Shown here: one piece after another, positions 6,816 through 13,019 of the stretch
How the letters are laid out: every line of letters starts with the position of its first letter
Position numbering within the stretch: the first letter of the stretch is position 1
NCBI GenBank assembly: GCA_046728975.1
Contig: JBKPFU010000130.1
Location: forward strand, 1 to 18,125
DNA length: 18,125 nucleotides
Reading direction: 5' to 3'
Source of the DNA: JBKPFU01 sp046728975
GTDB taxonomy: Bacteria; Actinomycetota; Thermoleophilia; Gaiellales; Gaiellaceae
Notes under the pieces: generated by a model
The model's input: the letters and a program-made list of their open reading frames with translations, nothing else
Database searches by the model: none
What the model was told of the DNA's origin: nothing
Program-made: the position numbers and the translations under genes

Positions 6816-8161
6816 GTGGCCCGCACGGCGACGGGCTCGGTCGCGAGCGTGTCAGCGCGGTCCTCGACGCCGGCCGCTTCGGCGCTGCGGCCGATTTCGT
6901 GCAGCAGCTTCGCCCACGCGCGGAGGGCCTCTACGGCCGCACGGCGGTGGCCGTGCTGCTCGAGCTGCTCGGTTGCCAGGCGGAATGCGTCGTTTGCGCG
7001 TTCGGTGCCACCTTGGAGCGCAAGTCCTTCGGCGAGCGCCCACCGGGCGCTTCCCTGTTCGCCGGGGTCGGCGTCGCCGAGAATCGCCAGCGCTTCCTCC
7101 GCGAACTGCACCGCCCGCTCGCCGTTTCCGGTCCGCGCCGCGTGGCGCGCTTGCTCCGTGCGCAGATATGCGCGGTCGATCATCTCTGCGTGGTCGCCGA
7201 AGAGGCGATCCGCCGCTTCGAGATGAGCACCGGCCTCTTCGGCTCGATCTGCGGAGATCAATGTCCAGGCGCAAGCGAGATGCGCGCGGGCGAGATGAAT
7301 CGTGTCCTCGGTCGCCTCCAGGAGCGCGATCGCGCGGCGGAAGCTGTCGAGCGCGGCCGCCGGCCGGTCTTCGAGCGCCGACAGGCGCCCGACCGATCGA
7401 TACAGGCGTACCCGCATCATCGGATCGACGAGGTCGTCCGCGCGAGCGAGCGCGTCGTGAAGCACTTCCTCGGCACGCTCGAGCTCGCCCAGATCGCTGA
7501 GGGCATGGCTCAGGTAGACGGCGAACCTTACGTACGCGGGGGCGTCGTCCGGGCGCCGCGTGCTTACCTCTGCGAGGCAGCTCTCGAACAGCTCGACCGC
7601 GCGCTCCGGTTCGCCGAGCGAGGCATACGCCCGGCCGAGCGCCGTGTAAACGTCCGGTCGGGCGGTCGGAACGATCAGCTGGCTCGCCACGGCGCGCTCG
7701 AGCTGCTCGACCGCCTCGGCTGCGCGCCCCCGCTGGGAGGCTGCGAATCCAAGCGCGACGTGGGCACGGACGGCCGCCATCGTGTCGCCTGCCTCCTCGG
7801 CTTCTCGAAGCAGGTCGCTGAGGCGCGCCTCGGCGTTCGCCGGGTCGTCGGCCAGCCGCAGCTCGAGCTCGGCGTCGGCGAGTCGAAGCTCACGTTCCTC
7901 GATGTCCCGGATCTCGGAGCCGGTTTCGAGATAGTCCGCCGAGACGCCGAGCTTCTTGCCCAGCAGGCGAAGCGCCTTTACCGACGGCCGTCTTGCGCCG
8001 GCTTCGATCCTGCTGATGTAGGCGTACGAAACGCCCGGCGACGACAGCTCGCGTTGAGAAAGCCCGCGCTCTGTCCTGAGACGCCGCAGCCTTTCGCCGA
8101 TTGTTTCCCGCTCCCGGCGCACGCCCGACGGGATCTTCCCCCTTGACCCGGACGTAGTCAA
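6812..8161 (-). CDS. XRE-family HTH regulator with C-terminal TPR array (RRNPP-like architecture)
   Basis: A 449-aa cytoplasmic protein. Residues about 20-80 are an XRE/Cro-CI helix-turn-helix: TIGERLRRLRTERGLSQREL, VSYAYISRIEAGARRPS, then LRLLGKKLGVSADYL. The remaining ~350 residues are a run of TPR helix pairs, for example AVRAHVALGFAASQRGRAAEAVEQLERAV, DVYTALGRAYASLGEPERAVELFESCL and QARHAARTGNGERAVQFAEEAL (split across residues ~130-370). HTH followed by TPRs is the layout of peptide-binding RRNPP regulators such as PlcR, NprR and Rgg. That resemblance is architectural only. The start is TTG at 8161 or GTG at 8122; neither has a good ribosome-binding site. It is divergent from a 30-aa exported-peptide gene and overlaps the downstream glycosylase gene by 4 bases. 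Confidence 0.85.
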   Translation of the reverse strand: MTTSGSRGKIPSGVRRERETIGERLRRLRTERGLSQRELSSPGVSYAYISRIEAGARRPSVKALRLLGKKLGVSADYLETGSEIRDIEERELRLADAELELRLADDPANAEARLSDLLREAEEAGDTMAAVRAHVALGFAASQRGRAAEAVEQLERAVASQLIVPTARPDVYTALGRAYASLGEPERAVELFESCLAEVSTRRPDDAPAYVRFAVYLSHALSDLGELERAEEVLHDALARADDLVDPMMRVRLYRSVGRLSALEDRPAAALDSFRRAIALLEATEDTIHLARAHLACAWTLISADRAEEAGAHLEAADRLFGDHAEMIDRAYLRTEQARHAARTGNGERAVQFAEEALAILGDADPGEQGSARWALAEGLALQGGTERANDAFRLATEQLEQHGHRRAAVEALRAWAKLLHEIGRSAEAAGVEDRADTLATEPVAVRAT

Positions 8162-8190
8162 GCAAAGCGCAGTTTCCGGCGTCTCTTGAC
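8142..8190. promoter_or_regulatory. Three CTTGAC half-sites, possible operator of the XRE regulator
   Basis: CTTGAC occurs at 8142-8147 and 8185-8190 and, inverted as GTCAAG, at 8157-8162. The first pair forms the dyad CTTGAC-9 bases-GTCAAG, and the second pair is spaced by 22 bases. The copies cover the start region of the regulator gene. The right-hand copy contains TTGACA (8186-8191), a perfect -35 hexamer for the peptide gene. Dyads of this size suit XRE dimers. Autoregulation is inference. Confidence 0.35.
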
Positions 8191-8227
8191 ATCAGCTGGG
8201 ACAGCGTTTTGTTTACGCACGTATCGG
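8186..8227 (+). promoter_or_regulatory. Possible promoter of the small peptide gene
   Basis: TTGACA at 8186-8191 matches the -35 consensus. No convincing -10 lies 16-18 bases downstream; the hexamer at spacing 17 is TTGTTT. TATCGG at 8222-8227 is another partial -10 candidate. A transcript from either would carry a 5' leader containing the strong Shine-Dalgarno at 8248-8257. Confidence 0.3.
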
Positions 8228-8247
8228 TTCAGGCGGCTTCGAGCGGG

Positions 8248-8257
8248 AAAGGAGGTG
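8248..8257 (+). promoter_or_regulatory. Near-perfect Shine-Dalgarno of the small peptide gene
   Basis: AAAGGAGGTG lies 6 bases before the ATG at 8264. It is the strongest ribosome-binding site in the window and decides the start of the small gene. Confidence 0.85.
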
Positions 8258-8263
8258 CGGTCA

Positions 8264-8356
8264 ATGCGGTTCCGCGTTCAGGCGCTTGTCGTTGCCCTGG
8301 TCGCAGTTGCGGCTGCGGCGCTGAACGCAGGTCTTCCGTGGGATTACTGGCGCTAG
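8264..8356 (+). CDS. 30-aa small exported or membrane peptide beside the XRE-TPR regulator
   Basis: This short gene has an unusually strong ribosome-binding site, AAAGGAGGTG at 8248-8257, 6 bases before the ATG. That is near-perfect complementarity to 16S rRNA in a window where most genes lack one. The protein begins MRFR (positive n-region) and continues with a hydrophobic stretch of about 16 residues rich in Val, Ala and Leu. It ends in the aromatic tail LNAGLPWDYWR. A signal-peptidase-like site, LNA before GLPWDYWR, would release an 8-residue peptide; a small single-pass membrane protein is the alternative. A perfect 11-bp terminator follows 12 bases after the stop, so the gene is its own transcription unit. 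It is divergent from the XRE-TPR gene, as expected for a pro-peptide and its receptor. A Trp-sensing leader peptide is another option because of the two Trp codons near the stop. Confidence 0.7.
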   Translation: MRFRVQALVVALVAVAAAALNAGLPWDYWR

Positions 8357-8368
8357 GCGAATCGGACC

Positions 8369-8408
8369 GCGGGCGGGGACGAAGCGTGATCCCCGCCCGC
8401 TAGGTTTT
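8369..8408 (+). terminator. Intrinsic terminator after the small peptide gene
   Basis: GCGGGCGGGGA (8369-8379) and TCCCCGCCCGC (8390-8400) form a perfect 11-bp stem with a 10-base loop, followed by TAGGTTTT. It begins 12 bases after the peptide stop. The tail TAGGTT also sits at the -10 position of the next gene, so transcription may end and restart within a few bases. Confidence 0.85.
8401..8406 (+). promoter_or_regulatory. Putative leaderless -10 box of the VOC gene
   Basis: TAGGTT (TANNNT) ends 6 bases before the GTG at 8413, which has no Shine-Dalgarno. It lies in the T-rich tail of the preceding terminator. Confidence 0.4.
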
Positions 8409-8412
8409 CGCC

Positions 8413-8901
8413 GTGACCGAGCCGATCGATCCGGGCGCCGATATCGGCCACGTCCACCTGAAGGTCTCCGACATCGACCGAGCGCTCGCGTTCTACCGCG
8501 ACGTCCTCGGCTTCGAGGTGATGGCGCGAATGGGCGACGAGGCCGCGTTCGTCAGTGCGGGCGGCTATCACCATCACGTTGGCCTGAACACGTGGGAGAG
8601 CAAGGGCGGTTCGCCACCGCCGCCCGGCACGACCGGCCTCTATCACGTTGCCGTCCGCTACCCGTCGCGCACCGCGCTCGGTAGGGCCGTGCAGCGTGTG
8701 CTCAACGCTGGGATCCCGCTCACCGGCGCGTCCGATCATGGCGTCAGCGAGGCGATCTACCTCCGCGATCCCGACAACAACGGGATCGAGCTCTACCGCG
8801 ACCGGCCCCGGGAGGAGTGGCCGAAGGCTCCCGACGGGTCGTTCACGATGTTCACCCGGCCGGCGGATCTGGAGGGGATCCTGGCCGAGGCCGGTGGCTG
8901 A
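8413..8901 (+). CDS. VOC-superfamily protein (glyoxalase / extradiol dioxygenase fold)
   Basis: A 162-aa vicinal-oxygen-chelate protein with two beta-alpha-beta-beta-beta modules. Candidate metal ligands are H15 (GHVHLKVSD), H55 (HHHVGLN), H78 (GLYHVAV) and E126 (NNGIELYRD), consistent with a divalent-metal enzyme. DIDRALAFYRDVLGFE (20-35) is the typical first helix. It resembles the single-domain catechol-2,3-dioxygenase-like group, but the substrate cannot be assigned. The GTG start at 8413 comes straight after a terminator and has a TANNNT box 6 bases upstream. Its 3' end overlaps the methyltransferase start by 8 bases, so the two form an operon. Confidence 0.88.
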   Translation: MTEPIDPGADIGHVHLKVSDIDRALAFYRDVLGFEVMARMGDEAAFVSAGGYHHHVGLNTWESKGGSPPPPGTTGLYHVAVRYPSRTALGRAVQRVLNAGIPLTGASDHGVSEAIYLRDPDNNGIELYRDRPREEWPKAPDGSFTMFTRPADLEGILAEAGG

Positions 8902-9760
8902 GCTCGCGCGGGACCGCTGGGCCGACTGGGTGCTCGAGCGCCGCGCGGGCGGCGACGAGGCGCGGCTGGCGGAGATGCGCGAGAGCCTTGCGCCGGTCCG
9001 CGAGCGTGTCCTGGACGGCGGTCGAATCGAAGCCGGAGATGTCGTCGCCGATGTTGGCGCCGGCGACGGGCTGATCGCGTTCGGGGCGCTCGACCGCGTC
9101 GGCTCGGACGGCCACGTTGTCTTCGTCGACGTCTCCGAGGACCTGCTGAACCAGTGCCGCGCCCTCGCGGGCGGTGACGCTCGCTGCAAGTTCGTGCTCG
9201 GGTCTGCGGACGATTTGCCGCTGGAGGAGGAGTCGGTGGACGTCGTCACCACGCGCTCCGTCCTCATCTACCTCGATCGCGAGGGCAAGCGGCGCGCGTT
9301 CGAGGAGTTCTTCCGAGTCCTTCGGCCCGGCGGCCGACTGTCCATCTTCGAGCCGATCAACAAGTTCGCATACCCCCAGCCGGAGGGTTGGTTCTGCGGT
9401 TACGACTTGAGCGAGATCGCCGACATCGTGAAGAAGGTCCTTGCGGCCGAAGGCGACGGTGACCGAACGCTGATCGACTTCGACGAGCGCGACCTGCTCG
9501 CGTGGGCCGAACAGGCGGGTTTCGACCCGGTGAGCATGAGCTACGAGGTCGAGCTCGAGCCGGGCTCGTGGCTCTCGGGCTCCTGGGAAACGGTGCTCAA
9601 GTCGTCGGGGAACCCGCTCGTGCCGACGCTCGCCGAAACGATTGAGCGAGCGCTGACCCCGGAGGAGGCGGAGGTCTTCAAGGCGCACCTCCGGCCGCTC
9701 GTCGAAGCGAACGCCGGGCGCCGTCGCAACGCCGTCGCGTATCTTCGCGGGTACACCTAA
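8894..9760 (+). CDS. SAM-dependent class I methyltransferase
   Basis: Read from GTG at 8894, this is a 288-aa Rossmann-fold methyltransferase. Motif I is VADVGAGDG (51-59), the acidic end of strand 2 is VVFVDVS (75-81), GSADDLPLEEESVDVV (103-118) is motif II/III, and RVLRPGGRLSIFEP (141-154) is the post-motif typical of the UbiE/Methyltransf_11 family. The C-terminal ~110 residues probably form the substrate cap, and the substrate is unknown. The start overlaps the VOC gene by 8 bases, with GAGG just upstream. The stop TAA shares its last base with the ATG of the next small gene. The three genes are therefore one co-translated unit. Confidence 0.88.
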   Translation: MAELARDRWADWVLERRAGGDEARLAEMRESLAPVRERVLDGGRIEAGDVVADVGAGDGLIAFGALDRVGSDGHVVFVDVSEDLLNQCRALAGGDARCKFVLGSADDLPLEEESVDVVTTRSVLIYLDREGKRRAFEEFFRVLRPGGRLSIFEPINKFAYPQPEGWFCGYDLSEIADIVKKVLAAEGDGDRTLIDFDERDLLAWAEQAGFDPVSMSYEVELEPGSWLSGSWETVLKSSGNPLVPTLAETIERALTPEEAEVFKAHLRPLVEANAGRRRNAVAYLRGYT

Positions 9761-9993
9761 TGCCGAAGGGATACGCAGAGGGGCCGGCGGCCGAGGAGGC
9801 CGAGCGGCGGCTGGAAGAGCTCGAGCTGGGCGTCGTCGACGACCGCGCGCCCGAGCGGCTCGCGGTCTACGGCGCCACCGAGGACGATCCCGAGAAGCAC
9901 TTCCTCGGCTGGCGCGATGACGTCGATCCGGACGAGCTGTTCGAGTCGGGCGAGGCCTGGGGCATCACCGTCGTTCGAACTCGACCGACGTGA
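9760..9993 (+). CDS. Hypothetical 77-aa acidic protein
   Basis: A small, charged, soluble protein I do not recognise. The N-terminal half is helical (AEEAERRLEELELGVVDDRAPERLAV) and the C-terminal half contains HFLGWRDDVDPDELFESG and ends in a beta-like GITVVRTRP. There are no Cys, signal peptide or membrane segment. It starts by a TAATG overlap with the methyltransferase gene, so it is probably translated with it and may work with it. Its last 29 bases overlap the end of the convergent decayed gene at 9965. Confidence 0.65.
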   Translation: MPKGYAEGPAAEEAERRLEELELGVVDDRAPERLAVYGATEDDPEKHFLGWRDDVDPDELFESGEAWGITVVRTRPT

Positions 9994-10427
9994 CCGCTCC
10001 CCGCCAGTGGGTAAACGGACCGTCGGGAAGCTCCCATCGAACGTCGGCCCGAGCAGGGATTCGGACGCCGCCGACGGTGTCGTAGTCGGTGAAGCGCCCC
10101 GCTCCAGCGCCGCCGCATCCACGCGTTGCCTTCCTTGTAGGGCCGCGCCTCGCTCGTCGACTCGACGATGTCTCCATCGTCATCGAACAGGAACTCGATC
10201 GGCGCTCCGACCTCAGCGCTGACTTCGACCGGGGCTCGCCACGAGAACGCAATCTTTCCTACGTCGAACTTCTCGATGGCGGTGAAGCGCATCGCCCGGC
10301 CGCCGGGCTTCCGCCACATCTCGCCGGCCTGACCGATTTGCACCCGCTCCGGGACGGGCTCCCGTAGCGGCAAAGCTCCGTTGACGTGCTGCTTGATTCG
10401 CGCGGGAAGGTCCAACGGGTTCGCCAT
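9965..10427 (-). pseudogene. Decayed DUF6544/DUF6920-like gene (frameshift and apparent internal deletion)
   Basis: Reading from ATG at 10427 gives MANPLDLPARIKQHVNGALP, then PVPERVQIGQAGEMWRKPGG and AMRFTAIEKFDVGKIAFSWRA, which looks like the N-terminal part of the DUF6544/DUF6920 group (recalled, not searched). It then joins PVEVSAEVGAPIEFLFDDDG, which looks like C-terminal sequence of the same group. The central ~80 residues seem to be missing at about 10230. Further on, WSG must change frame at the C4/G4 run 10097-10100 to continue RFTDYDTVGGVRIPARADV and WELPDGPFTHWRGAVTSVEF up to the TGA at 9965. Removing one base from the run restores a continuous frame. The ATG lies only 3 bp from the divergent kinase ATG. 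A sequencing error could explain the frameshift but not the missing middle. Confidence 0.65.
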
Positions 10428-10430
10428 CGT

Positions 10431-10958
10431 ATGGGCGTGCAGCAGGTTGCGATCGTGGGGACGCCCGGAGCGGGGAAGTCGACGCTCGCGCGCGAGCTCG
10501 GCGCGCGTGCCGGGCTGCCGGTCATCCACCTCGACCAGCACCTCTTCCTGCCCGGCTGGGAGCGGAAATCCGACGAGGAATGGGACGAGATCACGGAGCG
10601 GTTGCTGGCCGGCGACCGGTGGGTGATGGACGGCGCATTCCACATGGAGAAGGCCGTCGACCGCGCCGACACGATCGTGTTCCTCGACTTCTCGCGCGCG
10701 CGGGGCTATGCCGGGTCGCTCAAGCGGCTCGCGCTCGCCTACCTCGGTCACCCCGCGCCCGACTTCGCTCCCGGCTGCGAGGACAAGCTCGACCGCGATT
10801 TCCTGCGCCTCCTACGCACGATCTGGCGCTATCCCGGAGATCAGCGGCGGGAGATCGCCTCCGATCTCGAACGGCGGCGCGGGGGTCAGCGAGTCCTGGT
10901 CGCGAAGAATCGCGGAGAGGTCGAACGCCTTCTCGAGCAGTTGGACGCACGCCCGTGA
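10431..10958 (+). CDS. P-loop kinase (adenylate kinase-like / FlaR-type topology modulation family)
   Basis: A 175-aa nucleotide-binding protein with Walker A GTPGAGKST at residues 10-18. HLDQHLFLPGW (33-43) and the following WVMDGAF (64-70) and IVFLDFSRAR (82-91) are typical of the small P-loop proteins annotated as adenylate kinase or DNA topology modulation protein FlaR. Those likely phosphorylate a small molecule or nucleotide. A lid segment with RTIWRYPGDQRREI (129-142) follows. The substrate is unknown. The ATG at 10431 is 3 bp from the start of the divergent decayed gene and has no clear ribosome-binding site. GTG at 10437 is an alternative start. Confidence 0.8.
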   Translation: MGVQQVAIVGTPGAGKSTLARELGARAGLPVIHLDQHLFLPGWERKSDEEWDEITERLLAGDRWVMDGAFHMEKAVDRADTIVFLDFSRARGYAGSLKRLALAYLGHPAPDFAPGCEDKLDRDFLRLLRTIWRYPGDQRREIASDLERRRGGQRVLVAKNRGEVERLLEQLDARP

Positions 10959-10989
10959 CGCACGCGCGAACGCGCCTCCATTGGCGCTA

Positions 10990-10995
10990 ACGTGT
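10990..10995 (+). promoter_or_regulatory. Possible -10 box of the kor operon
   Basis: Within the 43-bp gap before korA, TAACGT lies at about 10988-10993 and ends 8 bases before the GTG at 11002, with no Shine-Dalgarno. It fits a TANNNT box for a leaderless or very short leader mRNA. No -35 is recognisable. Confidence 0.35.
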
Positions 10996-11001
10996 AGTCG
11001 C

Positions 11002-12837
11002 GTGCCCAAGCGGGTCGAGCAAAAAGACAGCGTCGTCGTCCGCTTCGCAGGCGATTCCGGCGACGGGATGCAGCTGACGGGGGGTCAGTTCACCTCGGAG
11101 ACCGCGCTCCTCGGAAACGACCTCTCGACGCTACCCGATTTCCCGGCGGAGATCCGGGCGCCGGCGGGGTCGCTGCCGGGCGTCTCCGGCTTCCAGCTCC
11201 ACTTCGCCGACCACGACATCCTCACGCCCGGCGATGCGCCGAATGTCCTCGTCGCGATGAACCCGGCGGCTCTGAGGACGAACGTCGGCGACCTGCCGCG
11301 CGGCGGCGTCCTGATCGTGAACAAGGACGCCTTCACCGACCGCAACCTTGACAAGGCCGGCTACCCGTCGAACCCGCTTGAGGACGGGTCTCTCGAGGAG
11401 TTCGATCTGTACGCGATCCCGCTGACGACGATGACGATCGAGGCGACCAAGGAGACCGGCATCACGAAGCGCGAAGCGGAGCGGGCGAAGAACATGTTCG
11501 CGCTCGGGCTCATGTCGTGGCTCTACCACCGACCGACGGAGACGACGATCGAGTTCCTTCAGAAGAAGTTCGCGACGAAGCCGGCGATCGCGGAGGCGAA
11601 CATCAAGGCCTTCCAGGCCGGCTGGGCGTTCGGCGAGACGACCGAGACGTTCGCGGTCTCCTATGAGGTCAAGCCGGCGAGGCTGCGGCCGGGGACGTAC
11701 CGGAACATCACGGGAAACACCGCCTTGGCCTATGGGCTCATCGCGGCATCCGTGAAGTCGGGGCTGCCGCTGTTCCTGGGCGCGTACCCGATCACGCCGG
11801 CGTCGGGGCTCCTCGAGGAGCTTGCGCGGCACAAGAACTTCGGCGTGAGGACGTTCCAGGCCGAGGACGAGATCGCCGCCGCAGGCGCGGCCCTGGGTGC
11901 GTCCTTCGGCGGGGCGTTGGGGGTGTGCACGTCGGCCGGCCCCGGCGTGGTCTTGAAGAGCGAGACCGTCGGCCTCGGCATCACGCTGGAGCTGCCGCTG
12001 ATCATCGTCGACGTCCAGCGCGCGGGCCCTTCGACCGGGATGCCGACGAAGCCGGAGCAGGCCGATCTGCTGATGGTCATGTTCGGCCGCAACTCCGAAT
12101 CCCCCGTGCCCGTGGTGGCGGCGTCGACGCCGGCGCAGTGCTTCGACGCCGCGATCGAGGCGGCGCGGATCGCCCTGAAGTACAGGACGCCCGTCTATCT
12201 GCTCTCGGACGCGTACCTGGCAAACGGCTCTGAGCCGTGGCTGCTGCCCGACGCCGACGCGCTGCCGGAGATCTCCATCGAGTTCGCGACCGAGCCGAAC
12301 GACGGCGATACGTTCCAGCCCTACGCGCGCGATCCGGAGACACTGGCGCGGCCGTGGGCGATCCCGGGGACACCAGGGCTGGAGCACCGGATCGGCGGCC
12401 TGGAGAAGGCAGATGTCACCGGGAACGTCTCGTACGATCCCGAGAACCACCATCTGATGACGCAGCTGCGCGCGCAGAAGGTGGCGGGGATCGCGGTGGA
12501 CATTCCGGAGGTCGAGGTCGACGACCCGGACGGGGCGGACCTGCTCGTGCTGGGGTGGGGCGGGACGTACGGGCCGATCGCGGCCGCTGTGCGCCGCGTG
12601 CGCCGCGGCGGCGGCTCGGTCGCGCAAGCGCATCTCCATCACCTGAACCCGTTCCCGTCCAACCTGGGCGAGGTCGTGCGGTCGTACGAGCGCGTGCTCG
12701 TGCCCGAGATCAACCTGGGCCAGCTGCTCAAGCTCGTGCGCGCCGAGTTCCTGGTCGACGCGGCCGGCTACAACCGCGTCCGCGGCCTGCCCTTCCGGGC
12801 CGCCGAGCTGCAAAACGCGATCGAGGCGATGCTGTGA
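11002..12837 (+). CDS. korA: 2-oxoglutarate:ferredoxin oxidoreductase subunit alpha (fused gamma-alpha)
   Basis: A 611-aa KorA. It begins with a gamma domain (VVVRFAGDSGDGMQLTGGQF, residues ~10-30) fused to the alpha/pyrimidine domain, which starts near TGNTALAYGLIAA (~237). YPITPASG lies near 261, FQAEDEIAAAGAALGASFGG near 285-305, TSAGPGV near 311 and GPSTGMPTKPEQADLL near 342-357. With KorB it oxidatively decarboxylates 2-oxoglutarate and CoA to succinyl-CoA while reducing ferredoxin, or runs in reverse. Length and domain order match the two-subunit actinobacterial enzymes. The GTG start at 11002 gives the conserved N-terminus directly. Translation continues by a GTGA overlap (12834-12837) into a small gene and then korB. 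Confidence 0.95.
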   Translation: MPKRVEQKDSVVVRFAGDSGDGMQLTGGQFTSETALLGNDLSTLPDFPAEIRAPAGSLPGVSGFQLHFADHDILTPGDAPNVLVAMNPAALRTNVGDLPRGGVLIVNKDAFTDRNLDKAGYPSNPLEDGSLEEFDLYAIPLTTMTIEATKETGITKREAERAKNMFALGLMSWLYHRPTETTIEFLQKKFATKPAIAEANIKAFQAGWAFGETTETFAVSYEVKPARLRPGTYRNITGNTALAYGLIAASVKSGLPLFLGAYPITPASGLLEELARHKNFGVRTFQAEDEIAAAGAALGASFGGALGVCTSAGPGVVLKSETVGLGITLELPLIIVDVQRAGPSTGMPTKPEQADLLMVMFGRNSESPVPVVAASTPAQCFDAAIEAARIALKYRTPVYLLSDAYLANGSEPWLLPDADALPEISIEFATEPNDGDTFQPYARDPETLARPWAIPGTPGLEHRIGGLEKADVTGNVSYDPENHHLMTQLRAQKVAGIAVDIPEVEVDDPDGADLLVLGWGGTYGPIAAAVRRVRRGGGSVAQAHLHHLNPFPSNLGEVVRSYERVLVPEINLGQLLKLVRAEFLVDAAGYNRVRGLPFRAAELQNAIEAML

Positions 12838-13019
12838 GGCTCCGTCGGCTCTTCCGCCGCAAGCGCCGCGAGGGCGGCGCCACACAGCGCTCAGGCGACG
12901 CCACCGACGCCCTGACCACGGCGCGCGCGAACCAGGCCGCCAATCCGTTCGGCGGCCACGGCGCCGCGCCGCCTCCGGGATACGTCAAGGGCTACGACGA
13001 GGGGAGGCCCCGCACGTGA
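12834..13019 (+). CDS. Small basic protein encoded between korA and korB
   Basis: A 61-aa protein starts at GTG 12834, overlapping the korA stop (GTGA), and its own TGA overlaps the korB GTG (GTGA at 13016-13019). Such tight double coupling argues that it is translated. The N-terminus is strikingly basic (MRLRRLFRRKRRE), a possible amphipathic membrane or nucleic-acid-binding segment. A disordered middle follows, then a Gly/Pro-rich tail containing NPFGGHGAAPPPGYVKGYDE. It has no Cys, so it is not a ferredoxin or an Fe-S delta subunit. I do not recognise it. An accessory or membrane-anchoring factor for the oxidoreductase is a guess from position. It could instead be a coupling spacer with no protein function. 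Confidence 0.65.
   Translation: MRLRRLFRRKRREGGATQRSGDATDALTTARANQAANPFGGHGAAPPPGYVKGYDEGRPRT

Noticed and set aside
10963..10976. GCGCG-AA-CGCGC palindrome before korA as operator or terminator
   Set aside because: Such CG-repeats are frequent by chance at this base composition; the loop is too small and no T-run follows.
10708..11001. Upstream extension of the korA frame
   Set aside because: It overlaps the P-loop kinase in a shifted frame. The KorA N-terminus starts cleanly at the GTG at 11002.
11131..12885. 584-codon open frame antisense to korA
   Set aside because: The product is Arg-rich and low in complexity. korA on the other strand has all expected motifs, so the frame is open because of high GC third positions.
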